A stretch of DNA of 64,000 nucleotides from CAVQBJ01 sp963724405 (GCA_963724405.1 CAVRUQ010000003.1:682001-746000); one strand, 5' to 3'; counted from the first letter of the stretch, positions 7,766 to 17,369 are shown. Numbers and translations: made by a program. Notes: generated by a model from the letters alone, not told the origin.

Positions 7766-9188
7766 CCTGCAGGAACTCCTCGAGCCCGTGCCGGCCGAGC
7801 TCGCGGCCGTGTCCGGACTGCTTGTAGCCCCCGAACGGGGCGAGCGGATTGAACGTGCCGCCGTTGATCTCGACCTGACCGGTGCGGATCCGCCGCGCGA
7901 CGCGCTTGGCGTGCTCTTCGTCGCTCGACCACACGCCGCCGGCGAGACCGTAGACCGTGTCGTTGGCGATCCGCACGGCGTCCTCCTCGTCCTCGTAGGG
8001 CATGATCACGAGCACCGGGCCGAAGATCTCCTCCTGGGCGATCGTCATGTCCGGCGTGACCTCCGAGAACACCGTCGGCGCCACGAAATACCCGCGCGAC
8101 AGCCCCTCCGGAGCGTCGGCGCCGCCGGTGAGAAGCTTCGCGCCCTCCTGCTCGCCCTGGCGGATGTACCCGCGCACGCGCTTGCGCTGGGTGTCGGAGA
8201 CGAGCGGACCGAGCGTCGTGTCGGGCGCGAACGGATCGCCCGGCTTGAACTGCTCGGCGACGGCGGCGGCGATCTGCTCGGCCTCGGCCAGGCGCGAGCG
8301 CGGCACGAGCATGCGGGTGAGGGCGCTGCACGTCTGTCCCGAGTTCAGGTAGCACTTGGACACGCCGTCGGCGATCGCGTCCTGCAGCGGCGCGTCCGCG
8401 AGGATCACGTTCGGTGACTTGCCGCCGAGCTCCAGGGCGACGCGCTTGACCGTGGCGGCGGCCACCTCGCCCACGCGGCGACCGGCGGCGGTCGACCCGG
8501 TGAAGGAGATCATGTCGATCCCCGGATGGCGGGCCATCGCCTCCCCGACGACCGGCCCGACGCCGCTGAGGAGATTGAACACGCCGGCGGGCAGGCCGAG
8601 CCCGTCGAGGACATCCGCGAGCAGGAAGGCGTTCAGCGGCGCCACCTCCGACGGCTTGACCACGATCGTGCAGCCGGCCGCGAGCGCGGCCGAGACCTTC
8701 GCCGAGATCTGATGCAGCGGATAGTTCCAGGGGGTGATCGCGCCGACGACGCCCACCGGCTCGCGGACGACGAGCGAGTTGCCGATCTCCTCCTCCCACG
8801 CGGTCTCGGCCATCACCGCCGGCATCGAGCCGAAGTCCATGGTCGGCAGGCCGGCCTGGATCATGCGCGAGAGGTTCATCGGCATCCCGACCTCGCCGGC
8901 GATCAGCGTCGCGATCTCCTCCATCCGATCACTGAGCGCCTGCGCGATCGCCCGCATCCATTCGGCGCGTTCGCCCAGCGACGTCTGCGACCACGTCTCG
9001 AACGCCGCGCGGGCCGCGCTCACCGCCCGATCGACGTCCTCGGCGGTGCCCTCGGGGATGCTGCCCATCGGCTCCTCGGTGGCGGCGTTGATCACGGTGA
9101 GGCGGTCGGCGCCCGTCGAGGGCACCCACTCGCCGCCGATGTAGATCGTGTCGCGTACCTCGAGGTGCTGCTCGGTTGCGGTGGCCAC
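7746..9188 (-). CDS. Aldehyde dehydrogenase (NAD(P)-dependent)
   Basis: This 480-residue protein is a full-length ALDH superfamily member. The catalytic Cys is in NSGQTCSALTRMLVP, the general base Glu in VALELGGKSPNVI, and the cofactor-binding region around TPWNYPL and VVKPSEVAPLNAF. It oxidises aldehydes to acids in the cytoplasm. The GTG start at 9188 has AGGAG 7 nt upstream. It follows the GMC alcohol oxidase by only 22 bp in the same direction. The pair would turn an alcohol into an aldehyde and then an acid, with long-chain alcohols the most likely substrates (inferred from the GMC type). Confidence 0.93.
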   Translation of the reverse strand: MATATEQHLEVRDTIYIGGEWVPSTGADRLTVINAATEEPMGSIPEGTAEDVDRAVSAARAAFETWSQTSLGERAEWMRAIAQALSDRMEEIATLIAGEVGMPMNLSRMIQAGLPTMDFGSMPAVMAETAWEEEIGNSLVVREPVGVVGAITPWNYPLHQISAKVSAALAAGCTIVVKPSEVAPLNAFLLADVLDGLGLPAGVFNLLSGVGPVVGEAMARHPGIDMISFTGSTAAGRRVGEVAAATVKRVALELGGKSPNVILADAPLQDAIADGVSKCYLNSGQTCSALTRMLVPRSRLAEAEQIAAAVAEQFKPGDPFAPDTTLGPLVSDTQRKRVRGYIRQGEQEGAKLLTGGADAPEGLSRGYFVAPTVFSEVTPDMTIAQEEIFGPVLVIMPYEDEEDAVRIANDTVYGLAGGVWSSDEEHAKRVARRIRTGQVEINGGTFNPLAPFGGYKQSGHGRELGRHGLEEFLQVKSLQL

Positions 9189-9210
9189 GGGTTCTCCTCG
9201 CCTCGTTGCT

Positions 9211-11190
9211 CTAGACGGTCGCGGGCGTGCCCGCCGCGCTCGGCGCAGCGGCCGCCACCGCCTGTGCGTTGCGGTGGGCGAGCGCCATGATCGTGATCAT
9301 CGGATTCGTGCCCGAGGCGGTCGGGAACGCGCTGGCGTCACCGATCCACACTCCCTTGGTGTCGTGCAGCTGGCCCCACGGGTCGGCGACGCTCGTGCTC
9401 GGGTCGCTGCCCATCCGGCAGCTGCCCATCTGATGCGCGGAGAACAGCGTCCAGCCGCCCGCTCGCAGCGGAATCCGTTGCAGCCGGGCGATGAAGCCGT
9501 CCAGGTCATCGCCCCACCGCCACATCGGGGCGCCCGCGGCCGCACCCAGGATTCGCTGGGCTCCGCCGGCGGCATGCAGCCGCACCTGGGCGTCGATCGC
9601 CCGGCCGGCGTTGCGAAGGTCCAGCTCGTCGGTCAGCGAGTACCAGGGAACAGCCGTCCCGGAGCCATCGATCGTGACGCGGCCGTGACCCCGGTCGCGC
9701 AGCAGGCCGATGAACGAGGCGCCGTGACGAAAGTCCGACATGAGCTGCTTGTGCCTCGCTCCGCCGGTGAACGGCACCGCCGTGGCCGCGGTCGCGGTCG
9801 TGTACTGGGCCCCCTCGAGGAGGAACCCGTGCCCCTCCTCCACGTTCTCGAATTCGTCGACGAGGCCGGCGTGGGGGGCGCCCTTCCAGCCCTCCAGGTC
9901 ATCGGCGTAGTAGCCGACGACGGCGGCGCAGGGGTGCAGGCGCAGGTTGTCCCCGACCGCCGGGCCGCCGATCCCCGAGCGCAGCAGCAGCGCCGGCGAC
10001 TCGAGCGCTCCGCACGCGACCACCACCTGCGGCGCGCGCACGACGACCGCCGCGCCGCGGCCCGTCAGCGGGTCCGACCACCTGGCCTGCACGCCTACCG
10101 CGCGCCCGTTCTCGACGAGGATCCGCTCGGCGCGGCAGCGGGCCACGAGCTCGGCCCCGTGCTCGTGGGCGTCGCGCAGATACGTCTTGGCGGTCGACTG
10201 CTTGGCGCCGCTCTGGTCGCCGAGGCCCAGGTACCCGGCCGTCTCGAACGAGTAACGCGCCTCGTCGGTGTTGCGGTTGGTATAGGCGAAGCGCCAGCCG
10301 AGCCGTTCGGCTCCCTCGCGCATCCGCTGCTGGGGTCCGTTCAGCTCCGAGCAGCGGTCGTTGACGCCGAGGCGGCGCCAGACCGCGTCGAGGTGCCGGT
10401 CGAAGTCATCGCCGGCCAGCCCCTCGAGGCCGAACTCGCGCTCCCACTGCTCTCGCACCCACGGCGTCGTGCGCAGCGAATTCGTCCAGTTGATGACCGT
10501 TCCGCCTCCGAGGCAGGATCCCGCCATCAGCGACAGGTTCGCGTCCGCCGTCGGCGTCGGGCCGCCGCGCCAGAAGAGGTTCTCGTAGGCCGGCAGCTCG
10601 AGCTGCGTGAAGTCACCGTCGTCGAAGTAGCCTCCAGCCTCCAGGACGACAACCTTCAGGCCCCGCCGCGAGAGCTCGCCGGCCATCACGCCGCCACCGG
10701 CGCCGGATCCCACGACGCACACGTCGGCCTCGAGCGTCAGGTCGCCGTCGGGCTCGAGCGGCGTCAGGCGCTTGTCCTGGACCGGCGGTGCGCCGAGCGG
10801 CCCCGGGTAGCCGAGCGTCTTCCAGTTCGGGTTCTGGCCCTGCTCGTCCGGGAGCCCGTAGTAGAGGAACAGCGTGAGCGCCGTCAACGCGCCGACCCCG
10901 GTCGCCGCATCGGCGCCCGTCAACGCGACGTTGCGCAGGATCTGCTCGCGCGAGCGCCGCGAGGCGCGCGTGAACCCCTGGTCGGCGAGCGCATCGAGCA
11001 GCTGCCCGGCGCCCCCGAGCTGCTCCTCGGGGAGGTCGGCCAGCACCTGCTCGAGCGCGTCGGGCACACCCACATCGGCCGCGGCGCGCGCGAAGAAGCC
11101 GTCGGGATCCGGCTCGCGCGTCAGGGACGGCACCACCGCGTCGCACAGAGCCGCCAACACCGCCCGATGCGTTTCGGCAAGACCCGCCAT
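9211..11190 (-). CDS. GMC-family oxidoreductase, long-chain fatty alcohol oxidase-like
   Basis: The 659-residue flavoprotein has a helical N-terminal extension (about residues 1-135), which resembles the extra domain of fatty alcohol oxidases. The FAD-binding core follows: VVGSGAGGGVMAGEL near 160, AGSCLGGGTVINW near 225, and the C-terminal SAHQMGSCRMGSDP and SGTNPMITIMALAHRNA segments with the catalytic His/Asn. It has no signal peptide. The ATG at 11190 is chosen over the GTG at 11193 because AGGAG lies 6 nt upstream of it. Together with the downstream aldehyde dehydrogenase it forms a two-gene alcohol-oxidation operon. Confidence 0.9.
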   Translation of the reverse strand: MAGLAETHRAVLAALCDAVVPSLTREPDPDGFFARAAADVGVPDALEQVLADLPEEQLGGAGQLLDALADQGFTRASRRSREQILRNVALTGADAATGVGALTALTLFLYYGLPDEQGQNPNWKTLGYPGPLGAPPVQDKRLTPLEPDGDLTLEADVCVVGSGAGGGVMAGELSRRGLKVVVLEAGGYFDDGDFTQLELPAYENLFWRGGPTPTADANLSLMAGSCLGGGTVINWTNSLRTTPWVREQWEREFGLEGLAGDDFDRHLDAVWRRLGVNDRCSELNGPQQRMREGAERLGWRFAYTNRNTDEARYSFETAGYLGLGDQSGAKQSTAKTYLRDAHEHGAELVARCRAERILVENGRAVGVQARWSDPLTGRGAAVVVRAPQVVVACGALESPALLLRSGIGGPAVGDNLRLHPCAAVVGYYADDLEGWKGAPHAGLVDEFENVEEGHGFLLEGAQYTTATAATAVPFTGGARHKQLMSDFRHGASFIGLLRDRGHGRVTIDGSGTAVPWYSLTDELDLRNAGRAIDAQVRLHAAGGAQRILGAAAGAPMWRWGDDLDGFIARLQRIPLRAGGWTLFSAHQMGSCRMGSDPSTSVADPWGQLHDTKGVWIGDASAFPTASGTNPMITIMALAHRNAQAVAAAAPSAAGTPATV

Positions 11191-11413
11191 CACCGACTCC
11201 TCTCGTGGACGCTCCCTCGGCCATGGAGCCTAGTCCGCCGCACGGCGGCTGTACACCTCGCTGGCCGAATCGGGCCTTCGGAGGGCGCGCGCGTCGGCGC
11301 GCGCCGGCCGCAGACGGGCTCGCTCAGGACGAGCTCGCTCAGTAGTTTCCCGCCGGCGGCGTGGCATGGTCCCGATGGTCGGGCCCGGGGCGTGGCGTAC
11401 CGTTTGGCGGACC

Positions 11414-12334
11414 ATGGCCGCCGCGATCGAGGTCGAGGACCTGTTCAAGAGCTACGGCACGGTCAATGCGGTGCGCGGAGTGAGCTTCCGCGTGGAGGAG
11501 GGCGAGGTGTTCGCTCTCCTCGGTCCCAACGGCGCCGGCAAGACGACGACGCTCGAGATCCTCGAGGGCCACCGTCGACGCAGCGGCGGCCGGGTGGCGG
11601 TGCTCGGCGTCGATCCCCATCTCGGCGGCCGAGCCTTTCGCGAGCGGATCGGGATCGTGCTGCAGTCCGCGGGCATCGATGCCGAGCTCACCGTGCGTGA
11701 GGTCCTCGCGCTCTACGCCGGCTGCTACCCGCACCCACTGCCGGTGGTCGAGCTGATCGGGCTCGTCGGCCTGCAGGACAAGAGCCGTGCACGCGTCAAG
11801 ACGCTCTCGGGCGGGCAGCGCCGGCGACTCGACCTGGCCCTCGCGCTCGTCGGCGATCCGGACCTCATCTTCCTCGATGAGCCGACCACGGGCTTCGACC
11901 CCGCGGCCCGGCACGGCGCATGGCAACTCGTGGACAACCTTCGCGGGCTCGGGCGGACGATCGTGCTGACGTCGCACTACATGGACGAGGTCCAGCATCT
12001 GGCCGACCGTGCCGTCGTGATCGCGCACGGCCGGGTCGTCGCCGAGGGCAGGCCGGACTCGCTCGGCGGAGACGCGCCCCTCGAGACGGTGATCAGCTTC
12101 GGACTCCCGCCCGGCCACGGCGCCGCCGACCTCCCCGAGGCGGTCCGCCACCTCGTGGGGCCCCGCGAGGGCGGGCTCGTGCTGCGTACCACCGATCCGA
12201 CCCAGGTGCTGCTGCTCCTCTGCGGCTGGGCCGATGCGGCCGGCGTCGAGCTGCGGGCGCTCGAGGTCGCGCGCCCGTCGCTCGAGGACGTCTACCTGCA
12301 GCTGACCGAGGGTGGCGACGATGGCCACGTCTGA
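11414..12334 (+). CDS. ABC exporter ATP-binding protein (ABC-2 type)
   Basis: The product of about 306 residues is a complete ABC ATPase: Walker A GPNGAGKTTT near residue 42, signature SGGQRRRLDLA, Walker B LIFLDEPTTGFD, and an H-loop in LTSHYMDEV. A C-terminal extension follows, as in DrrA/NatA-type exporters. It would power export of drugs, lipids or polymers through the permease encoded next. The ATG at 11414 starts MAAAIEVEDLFKSYG. An in-frame upstream codon at 11366 would add an unrelated lead. It overlaps the permease gene by 14 bp, so the two are translationally coupled. Confidence 0.92.
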   Translation: MAAAIEVEDLFKSYGTVNAVRGVSFRVEEGEVFALLGPNGAGKTTTLEILEGHRRRSGGRVAVLGVDPHLGGRAFRERIGIVLQSAGIDAELTVREVLALYAGCYPHPLPVVELIGLVGLQDKSRARVKTLSGGQRRRLDLALALVGDPDLIFLDEPTTGFDPAARHGAWQLVDNLRGLGRTIVLTSHYMDEVQHLADRAVVIAHGRVVAEGRPDSLGGDAPLETVISFGLPPGHGAADLPEAVRHLVGPREGGLVLRTTDPTQVLLLLCGWADAAGVELRALEVARPSLEDVYLQLTEGGDDGHV

Positions 12335-13382
12335 ACGGGCACCGGCGGCGGCGCGCCGGCCGCGGTCGATCCGGCTGCTCGGCGCCCAGGTCCGCTACCA
12401 GTTGCGCGTGCTCTGGCGCTCGCCGATCGGGCTGTTCGCCACGCTCGTGATCCCCCTCATGGTGCTGCTCGCGGTCGACCTGCTCAACTCGGGCTCGCAC
12501 CTGAGCAGTCGCGGCGGGATTCCGTACGCCCAGTTCTTCACCCCGGCGATGGTCGCCTTCGCCGTCATCAACGTCTGCTACATGGGCGTCATCACCTCGA
12601 CGACGCTCGCGCGCGACGAGGGCATCCTCAAGCGGATCCGCTCGACCCCGCTCCCTCCCTGGGTCTACATGGCCGGACGACTCGGCGCCGCCGCGCTGCT
12701 GTCGCTCCTGTCGGCCATCGTGGTCATCGCCGTTGGCGATGCGCTCTACGACTTCGAGATCGTGTGGGCGGCGATCCCGGCCGTGCTCGTCACGCTCGCC
12801 CTCGGGATGTTCTGCTTCTGTGCGCTCGGGCTGGCCGTCACCGTGCTCGTGCCGAGGGCCGACGCCGCCTTCGCGGTGGCGTGGGGCACGATGCTGCCGC
12901 TCTGCTTCATCTCGGATGTGTTCGAGCCGATCGACCACGAGCCCGGATGGTTGAACGCCATCGCGGCGATCTTCCCGGTGCGCCCCTTCGCCGAGAACCT
13001 CGAGACCGCGCTGAACCCGGTCGTCGGCAGCACCGCGCTCTCGTGGGCCCATCTCGGCGTGCTCGCCGCGTGGGGGGTCGGCGCCACCGCGTTCGCCCTC
13101 GTCGCCTTTCGCTGGGAGCCGAGCCCCCGCCGCCAGCGGCGACGCGGCCCGCACCCACCCGCGGCCTTCGCCGTCGACCGCATCCGCGCCCTGCTCGAGG
13201 AGCACCGCGACGCCGCCAGCGTGCCGCGATCGACTGCGCGCCACCCCGCGCTGCCTCCGCCGCCGCCTGCCCGCCCCGCCGCGGGCGAGACCGAGCTCGT
13301 CGAACGGATCGAGGGACCGGCGCCGGCCGAGGACTCGAGCGTGCCGCCCGATCCCGGCTATCTGGATGCCCTGCAACCCTGA
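12321..13382 (+). CDS. ABC-2 type exporter permease with disordered C-terminal tail
   Basis: The 353-residue protein has about six membrane helices. The first follows RYQLRVLWRSPIGLFATLVIPLMVLL, and the later ones include VAFAVINVCYMGVITSTTLARDEG and the helix pair around LSLLSAIVVIAVGDAL. The RDEGxLKRxRxTPLP segment after helix 2 is typical of ABC-2 permeases. The last 80 residues or so form an unusual Pro/Arg-rich cytoplasmic tail (PPPPPARPAAGETE) that is not part of the family core. The ATG at 12321 overlaps the ATPase stop. The exported substrate cannot be inferred. Confidence 0.88.
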   Translation: MATSERAPAAARRPRSIRLLGAQVRYQLRVLWRSPIGLFATLVIPLMVLLAVDLLNSGSHLSSRGGIPYAQFFTPAMVAFAVINVCYMGVITSTTLARDEGILKRIRSTPLPPWVYMAGRLGAAALLSLLSAIVVIAVGDALYDFEIVWAAIPAVLVTLALGMFCFCALGLAVTVLVPRADAAFAVAWGTMLPLCFISDVFEPIDHEPGWLNAIAAIFPVRPFAENLETALNPVVGSTALSWAHLGVLAAWGVGATAFALVAFRWEPSPRRQRRRGPHPPAAFAVDRIRALLEEHRDAASVPRSTARHPALPPPPPARPAAGETELVERIEGPAPAEDSSVPPDPGYLDALQP

Positions 13383-13408
13383 TCGCCCCGTCGGGCCGGC
13401 ATCGTCAC

Positions 13409-14485
13409 TCACGCGCGACGCAGGGTGACCACGACCTGGTAGGGGTCGTCGAGCAGCAGACCGACCTCGGCCAGCTCGAACCGGGGTGCCCAGCGCTCGC
13501 GCATGTAGGCCAGCGTGACGACGGTCTCGCCGTAGTCGATCTCCCCGTCTCCACGGCGCTGGGGATGCTCGGGAGCGGCGGGGTGGGGCACGAACAGGTA
13601 CCGCGCGGCGCTCAGCGCCGCAGGCACGTCCGGTCCGAGCCGATCGAGGAGGGGGTGCATCGCCTCGCAGTCGTACAGGTACGCCGGCGGCCGCACGGTC
13701 ACGATCAGGATGCCGCCCGGTGACAGCGCGGCGTGGAGCGCCGACAGGCACCGCTCGTGCGCCGCCTCGGACAGGTGGGTGAAGACCGAGAACGCGAACG
13801 CGAGGTCGAAGCGCTCGCCGAACGGGAGCCGCTCGGGGAGGAACTCCGAGCGGGCCAGTGTGGCGGGCACCCCGTTGGCGCGGCAGACCTCGAGAATCCC
13901 CTCGACCGGATCGCAGCCGTACAGCCGACCCGGCGCGACGTCGCGCGCGACATAGCGCGTCAGACGACCCCAGCCGCAGCCGAAATCGAGCACCGAGGCG
14001 CCGGACAGCGGCCGCTCGGAGTGACGCGCGTGGGATTCGCGCAGCCGGCCGTAGAAGGCGCTGCTCTGGGCCGCCAGCGCGATGCCGCTGCGCCCGTTCC
14101 AGAGCTTCTGCAGCTCGGGATCGGGCATCTTCGGGAGGAGCGCCCGGATGTGCGGATAGCACTGGTACTGCTGCGTCAACAGCAGCGCCCAGACCGCATC
14201 ATCGAGGTCGCGGAACAGCTCATACAGCTCGGGGTGCCGCCCGCCCGCGCAGGCCGCCTCGATCACGGCCAGCCGCTCGCCGTGGAACTGCTCGAGCCAC
14301 GAATCGAAGCGGTCCTGCGGTCGCGGCTCGGAGACGCCGCCCGCCGGTCGCTGCTGGCGCAGCGCGCGGCCGAAGCGGCCGGCCGCGCGCAGGGGCCGCG
14401 TCAGCCGCCAGCTCGCCGACGTCTCGTACTCCTGCCGCAGCCGATCGAGGTCGCCGATATCGGCCCCGGGCGATCCGACTGACAC
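13409..14485 (-). CDS. SAM-dependent class I methyltransferase
   Basis: The 358-residue protein has motif I VLDFGCGWGRLTRY near residue 177, then GCDPVEGILEVC and FDLAFAFSVFTHL, which is the class I methyltransferase fold. The N-terminal 90 residues contain a basic stretch (RLTRPLRAAGRFGRALRQQ) like those found after glycosyltransferase or sugar-modifying proteins, so a surface-glycan role is possible. The GTG start at 14485 is chosen because longer versions would overlap the divergent phosphoesterase gene and look noncoding. It converges with the ABC permease gene. Confidence 0.8.
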   Translation of the reverse strand: MSVGSPGADIGDLDRLRQEYETSASWRLTRPLRAAGRFGRALRQQRPAGGVSEPRPQDRFDSWLEQFHGERLAVIEAACAGGRHPELYELFRDLDDAVWALLLTQQYQCYPHIRALLPKMPDPELQKLWNGRSGIALAAQSSAFYGRLRESHARHSERPLSGASVLDFGCGWGRLTRYVARDVAPGRLYGCDPVEGILEVCRANGVPATLARSEFLPERLPFGERFDLAFAFSVFTHLSEAAHERCLSALHAALSPGGILIVTVRPPAYLYDCEAMHPLLDRLGPDVPAALSAARYLFVPHPAAPEHPQRRGDGEIDYGETVVTLAYMRERWAPRFELAEVGLLLDDPYQVVVTLRRA

Positions 14486-14670
14486 GGCTGGAGCGTACCG
14501 GTGCGCCGACACGGAGCGAGCCTGCGGGCCCGGACGGATCCGGCGGCACCGAGCAGTTCTCAACTCATTCACATCTGGTTCACCCCATGGATACCTCGCG
14601 GGGTTGGTCGAGCGCCGAGACTGAGGGCTCCGCCTAGGCTCCAGCTCAACCACGCGCGATCGGAGACGCG

Positions 14671-16656
14671 ATGACCGCCACCCCGCCCGGCCGCTTTCCA
14701 CGCCCATTCGATCGGCGTCGTTCGCCATCGAGCCCCCCGAGATCGACTCTGCGACGCAGAGTCGCCGTCGCCCTTGCCGTCGGCGTCGCCCTGTCGGCGG
14801 CCGCGATCCCGCTCGTCTCGGCGAGCGCGTCCTCGTCGGGCGACACCCACAACAACTGGTTCCTGTCGAGCAACGACGGCCTCGGGATCAAGCCGGGCAA
14901 GATCAAGCACGTCTGGCTCATCATCCTGGAGAACAAGTCGTTCGACGCCACCTTCACGGGACTGAACAACAACACCTACCTGTGGCAGTCCCTGCCCGCC
15001 CAGGGCGTGCTGCTGAAGAACTACTACGGGACCGGGCACTTCAGCCTCGACAACTACATCTCGATGGTCAGCGGCCAGGCGACCCAGCCGGACACGCAGG
15101 CCGACTGCCCGACCTACGACCAGTTCTCGGGCAGCGTAGACACCTCGGGATCGTTGTTCACGAACCGCAACTTCGGGCAGCTGGCGTCCGCTCAGGGACC
15201 GAACGCGGCACCCGGGTCCAACGGCTGCGTGTACCCGTCGAGCGTCCCGACGCTGTTCAACCAGCTCGACTCGGCCGGGGTCAGCTGGAAGGGCTACGCC
15301 CAGGACCTCGGCAACCCCGACACGAGCGGCCCCGTGCACAGCGCCGGAGCGCAGTACTGCGGCGCTCCGTACGCCACGCCCGGCGCGACCGGCAGCGCGA
15401 CGGATACCAACCCCGGCAGCGCCAACGCGACCGACCAGTACGTGCCCAAGCACTTCCCGTTCCCCTGGTTCGACTCGATCCTGCAGTCCGGCGACTGCAA
15501 CCCGCAGCACATCGCCAACCTGTTCGACTCGACGAACGGTCTGTACCACGACCTACAGAGCGAGGCGACGACCCCCGAGTTCAGCTGGATCACGCCGAAC
15601 AACTGCAGCGACGCGCACGACGCGGTGTGCCACGGCAACAACCTGTCGGGCGGATTCTCGGACCCGAACACGCCGAACGCGCCGGTGAACTACACCGGCG
15701 GGCTGTACGCCTCCGACCTGTTCCTCGAGCACGTCATCCCCGAGATCGAGGCCTCCCCGGCGTTCAAGGATGGCGGCCTGATCGACGTCACCTTCGACGA
15801 GGCGTTCCCGCCCTTCACCTACACCGGCAACAGCTTTGCCAACTCGACGATCGTGGCGCCCAACGCCGCGGCCTCGATCGCGTCGGGCTCGGCCGCCGAG
15901 ACGCTGTTCGGATTCCCGCTGCACTACGAGCCGACCGGTCCGAACACGCCGCTGGCGAAGGACGCCAACGGCAACGAGCTGTACCCCGGCCCCGGTGACA
16001 ACTCGTTCGTGGATCGTCCGAGCGACTGCGTCGCCCAGACGGTGCCGCCGCAGCCGGCCGGCACGTGCCTGCTCGGCGGCGGCAGCCACAGCCCGGGCGC
16101 GAGTAGTCCCGAGACGGCGACGGCCGCCGCCGGGAGCACAACCATCGCCGACAACGCGATCGTGGCGACCGACGCCGGACGCACGGTGACCGGCAGCGGG
16201 ATCCCGGCCGGCGCGTTCGTCGGCCAGGTCACCGACACGCCGACCACGGCGACCGCTCCGAACCAGAGCGGCGGCTTCGTCGACATCGGCTCGTTCACGC
16301 TCGTGGACTCGTCGGGGAATCCCCTGCCGACGAGCGGCGCTGTGAGCAGCGTGGTGCTCGGGGCGCGGACCTCGTCGACCGACCCGCTGTTCGACGCCAC
16401 CGACCCGACCACGGGCGGCGGCGACACCGGCAGCGTGCTCATCAGCCCCTACATCCGCCCGGGCACCGTCAGCCGGGTGTTCTACAACCACTACAGCTGG
16501 CTGCGCACGATGGAGGATCTGTTCAACGTCGGCCGGGCCTCCGGCGGCCTGGACGGCGCGGGTCACATCGGTTACGCCGCCCAGCCGGGCCTCGCGCCGT
16601 TCGGCGAGGACGTGTTCAACAACGCGCAGGGCCCCTTCGGAGACGAGGGACACTGA
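14671..16656 (+). CDS. Secreted phosphoesterase (phospholipase C/acid phosphatase superfamily)
   Basis: The 661-residue product has an N-terminal basic region and a hydrophobic signal (about residues 29-52). The phosphoesterase family marks follow: VWLIILENKSFDATF near residue 90, YYGTGHFSLDNYISMVSGQ near 120, and IDVTFDEAFPPF near 370. Members hydrolyse phospholipids or phosphomonoesters outside the cell. A beta-rich insert of about 100 residues (SPETATAAAGSTTIADNAIV and following) interrupts the C-terminal part before SYNHYSWLRTMEDLF-like text, which actually reads FYNHYSWLRTMEDLF and is typical of the family end. GGAG lies 6 nt before the ATG at 14671. The gene is divergent from the methyltransferase gene. 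Confidence 0.85.
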   Translation: MTATPPGRFPRPFDRRRSPSSPPRSTLRRRVAVALAVGVALSAAAIPLVSASASSSGDTHNNWFLSSNDGLGIKPGKIKHVWLIILENKSFDATFTGLNNNTYLWQSLPAQGVLLKNYYGTGHFSLDNYISMVSGQATQPDTQADCPTYDQFSGSVDTSGSLFTNRNFGQLASAQGPNAAPGSNGCVYPSSVPTLFNQLDSAGVSWKGYAQDLGNPDTSGPVHSAGAQYCGAPYATPGATGSATDTNPGSANATDQYVPKHFPFPWFDSILQSGDCNPQHIANLFDSTNGLYHDLQSEATTPEFSWITPNNCSDAHDAVCHGNNLSGGFSDPNTPNAPVNYTGGLYASDLFLEHVIPEIEASPAFKDGGLIDVTFDEAFPPFTYTGNSFANSTIVAPNAAASIASGSAAETLFGFPLHYEPTGPNTPLAKDANGNELYPGPGDNSFVDRPSDCVAQTVPPQPAGTCLLGGGSHSPGASSPETATAAAGSTTIADNAIVATDAGRTVTGSGIPAGAFVGQVTDTPTTATAPNQSGGFVDIGSFTLVDSSGNPLPTSGAVSSVVLGARTSSTDPLFDATDPTTGGGDTGSVLISPYIRPGTVSRVFYNHYSWLRTMEDLFNVGRASGGLDGAGHIGYAAQPGLAPFGEDVFNNAQGPFGDEGH

Positions 16657-16679
16657 TCCTGTCCTCGCCGGCTGACCGG

Positions 16680-17369
16680 ATGCATGGCCGCCGCGGGCCG
16701 GCCGACACCGGCGAAGCGCCGGCGACGACGCCACCCTCCCGCGGTGGGGGACGGGTCCTCGGACCCGTCCCCCACCGGCGCGTCTTCTTCGCCGGCGCAA
16801 TCGCGGCGCTGGCGCTGTTCGCCGGCCTGGCCTACGCGCTGACCGGCCACCATGGCACGTCCTCGGCAGCGCACGCGAGCAGCACGGGCCACTCGTCGGC
16901 CCGCTACGGCGGGATCCCGAGTTGGCTGCCGAAGGCCCGCGTCCCGGTGGGCCGGGTCGTCCACGCCACCGAAGCAAGGCCGGCGCTGGCGATCGAGGGC
17001 GACTCGGTCTCCGTCTCGCTGGCCCGTGGGCAGGTGCTCGCCACCGCGGTCGGTCCGTCAGTGCCGGAGGAGGGCCGCTTCCCGGTTCCCGCGACGAGCC
17101 CGTGCACGTTCATCGTCACCTTCGCGGCGGCGTCGGGCGCGGTCCCGCTGAGCCCAGCGGCCTTCACGATCGTCGACGAGCTCGGTCGCGTTCATCACCC
17201 GCGGGTCACCGCGATGGGCGGCGGCCCGATGCCGCGGCAGGTCGCGCCGGGTCGGAGCGTGTCGCTCAGCGTTTACGACGTGCTCCCGACGGGCAACGGC
17301 AGCGTCGACTGGACACCCACGGGGGCGCGTCCGATCGTCGCCTGGGACTTCGAGGTCGAGATCGACTGA
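16680..17369 (+). CDS. Membrane-anchored protein of unknown function
   Basis: The 229-residue product has a cytoplasmic lead of about 33 residues, one membrane segment (VFFAGAIAALALFAGLAYAL) and an extracytoplasmic part of about 170 residues that looks like a beta-sandwich (VSLARGQVLATAVGP, CTFIVTFAAASGAVPL, VAPGRSVSLSVYDVLP). I do not recognise the family. Its layout recalls DUF4352-like anchored Ig folds. It lies 23 bp downstream of the secreted phosphoesterase gene on the same strand. A strong palindrome overlaps codons 21-33, just before the membrane segment, so either the palindrome is coding or the true start is not the ATG at 16680. No other in-frame ATG or GTG exists before the helix. 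Confidence 0.6.
   Translation: MHGRRGPADTGEAPATTPPSRGGGRVLGPVPHRRVFFAGAIAALALFAGLAYALTGHHGTSSAAHASSTGHSSARYGGIPSWLPKARVPVGRVVHATEARPALAIEGDSVSVSLARGQVLATAVGPSVPEEGRFPVPATSPCTFIVTFAAASGAVPLSPAAFTIVDELGRVHHPRVTAMGGGPMPRQVAPGRSVSLSVYDVLPTGNGSVDWTPTGARPIVAWDFEVEID
16742..16777. terminator. Perfect 17-bp palindrome with 2-nt loop (terminator-like)
   Basis: The arms CGGTGGGGGACGGGTCC and its exact complement are separated by TC. The hairpin is very stable and has no T-tract on either strand. It lies 86 bp after the phosphoesterase stop, where a terminator would be expected, but inside the reading frame of the next gene. It may terminate transcripts, pause ribosomes or be a mobile palindromic repeat. 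Confidence 0.5.
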
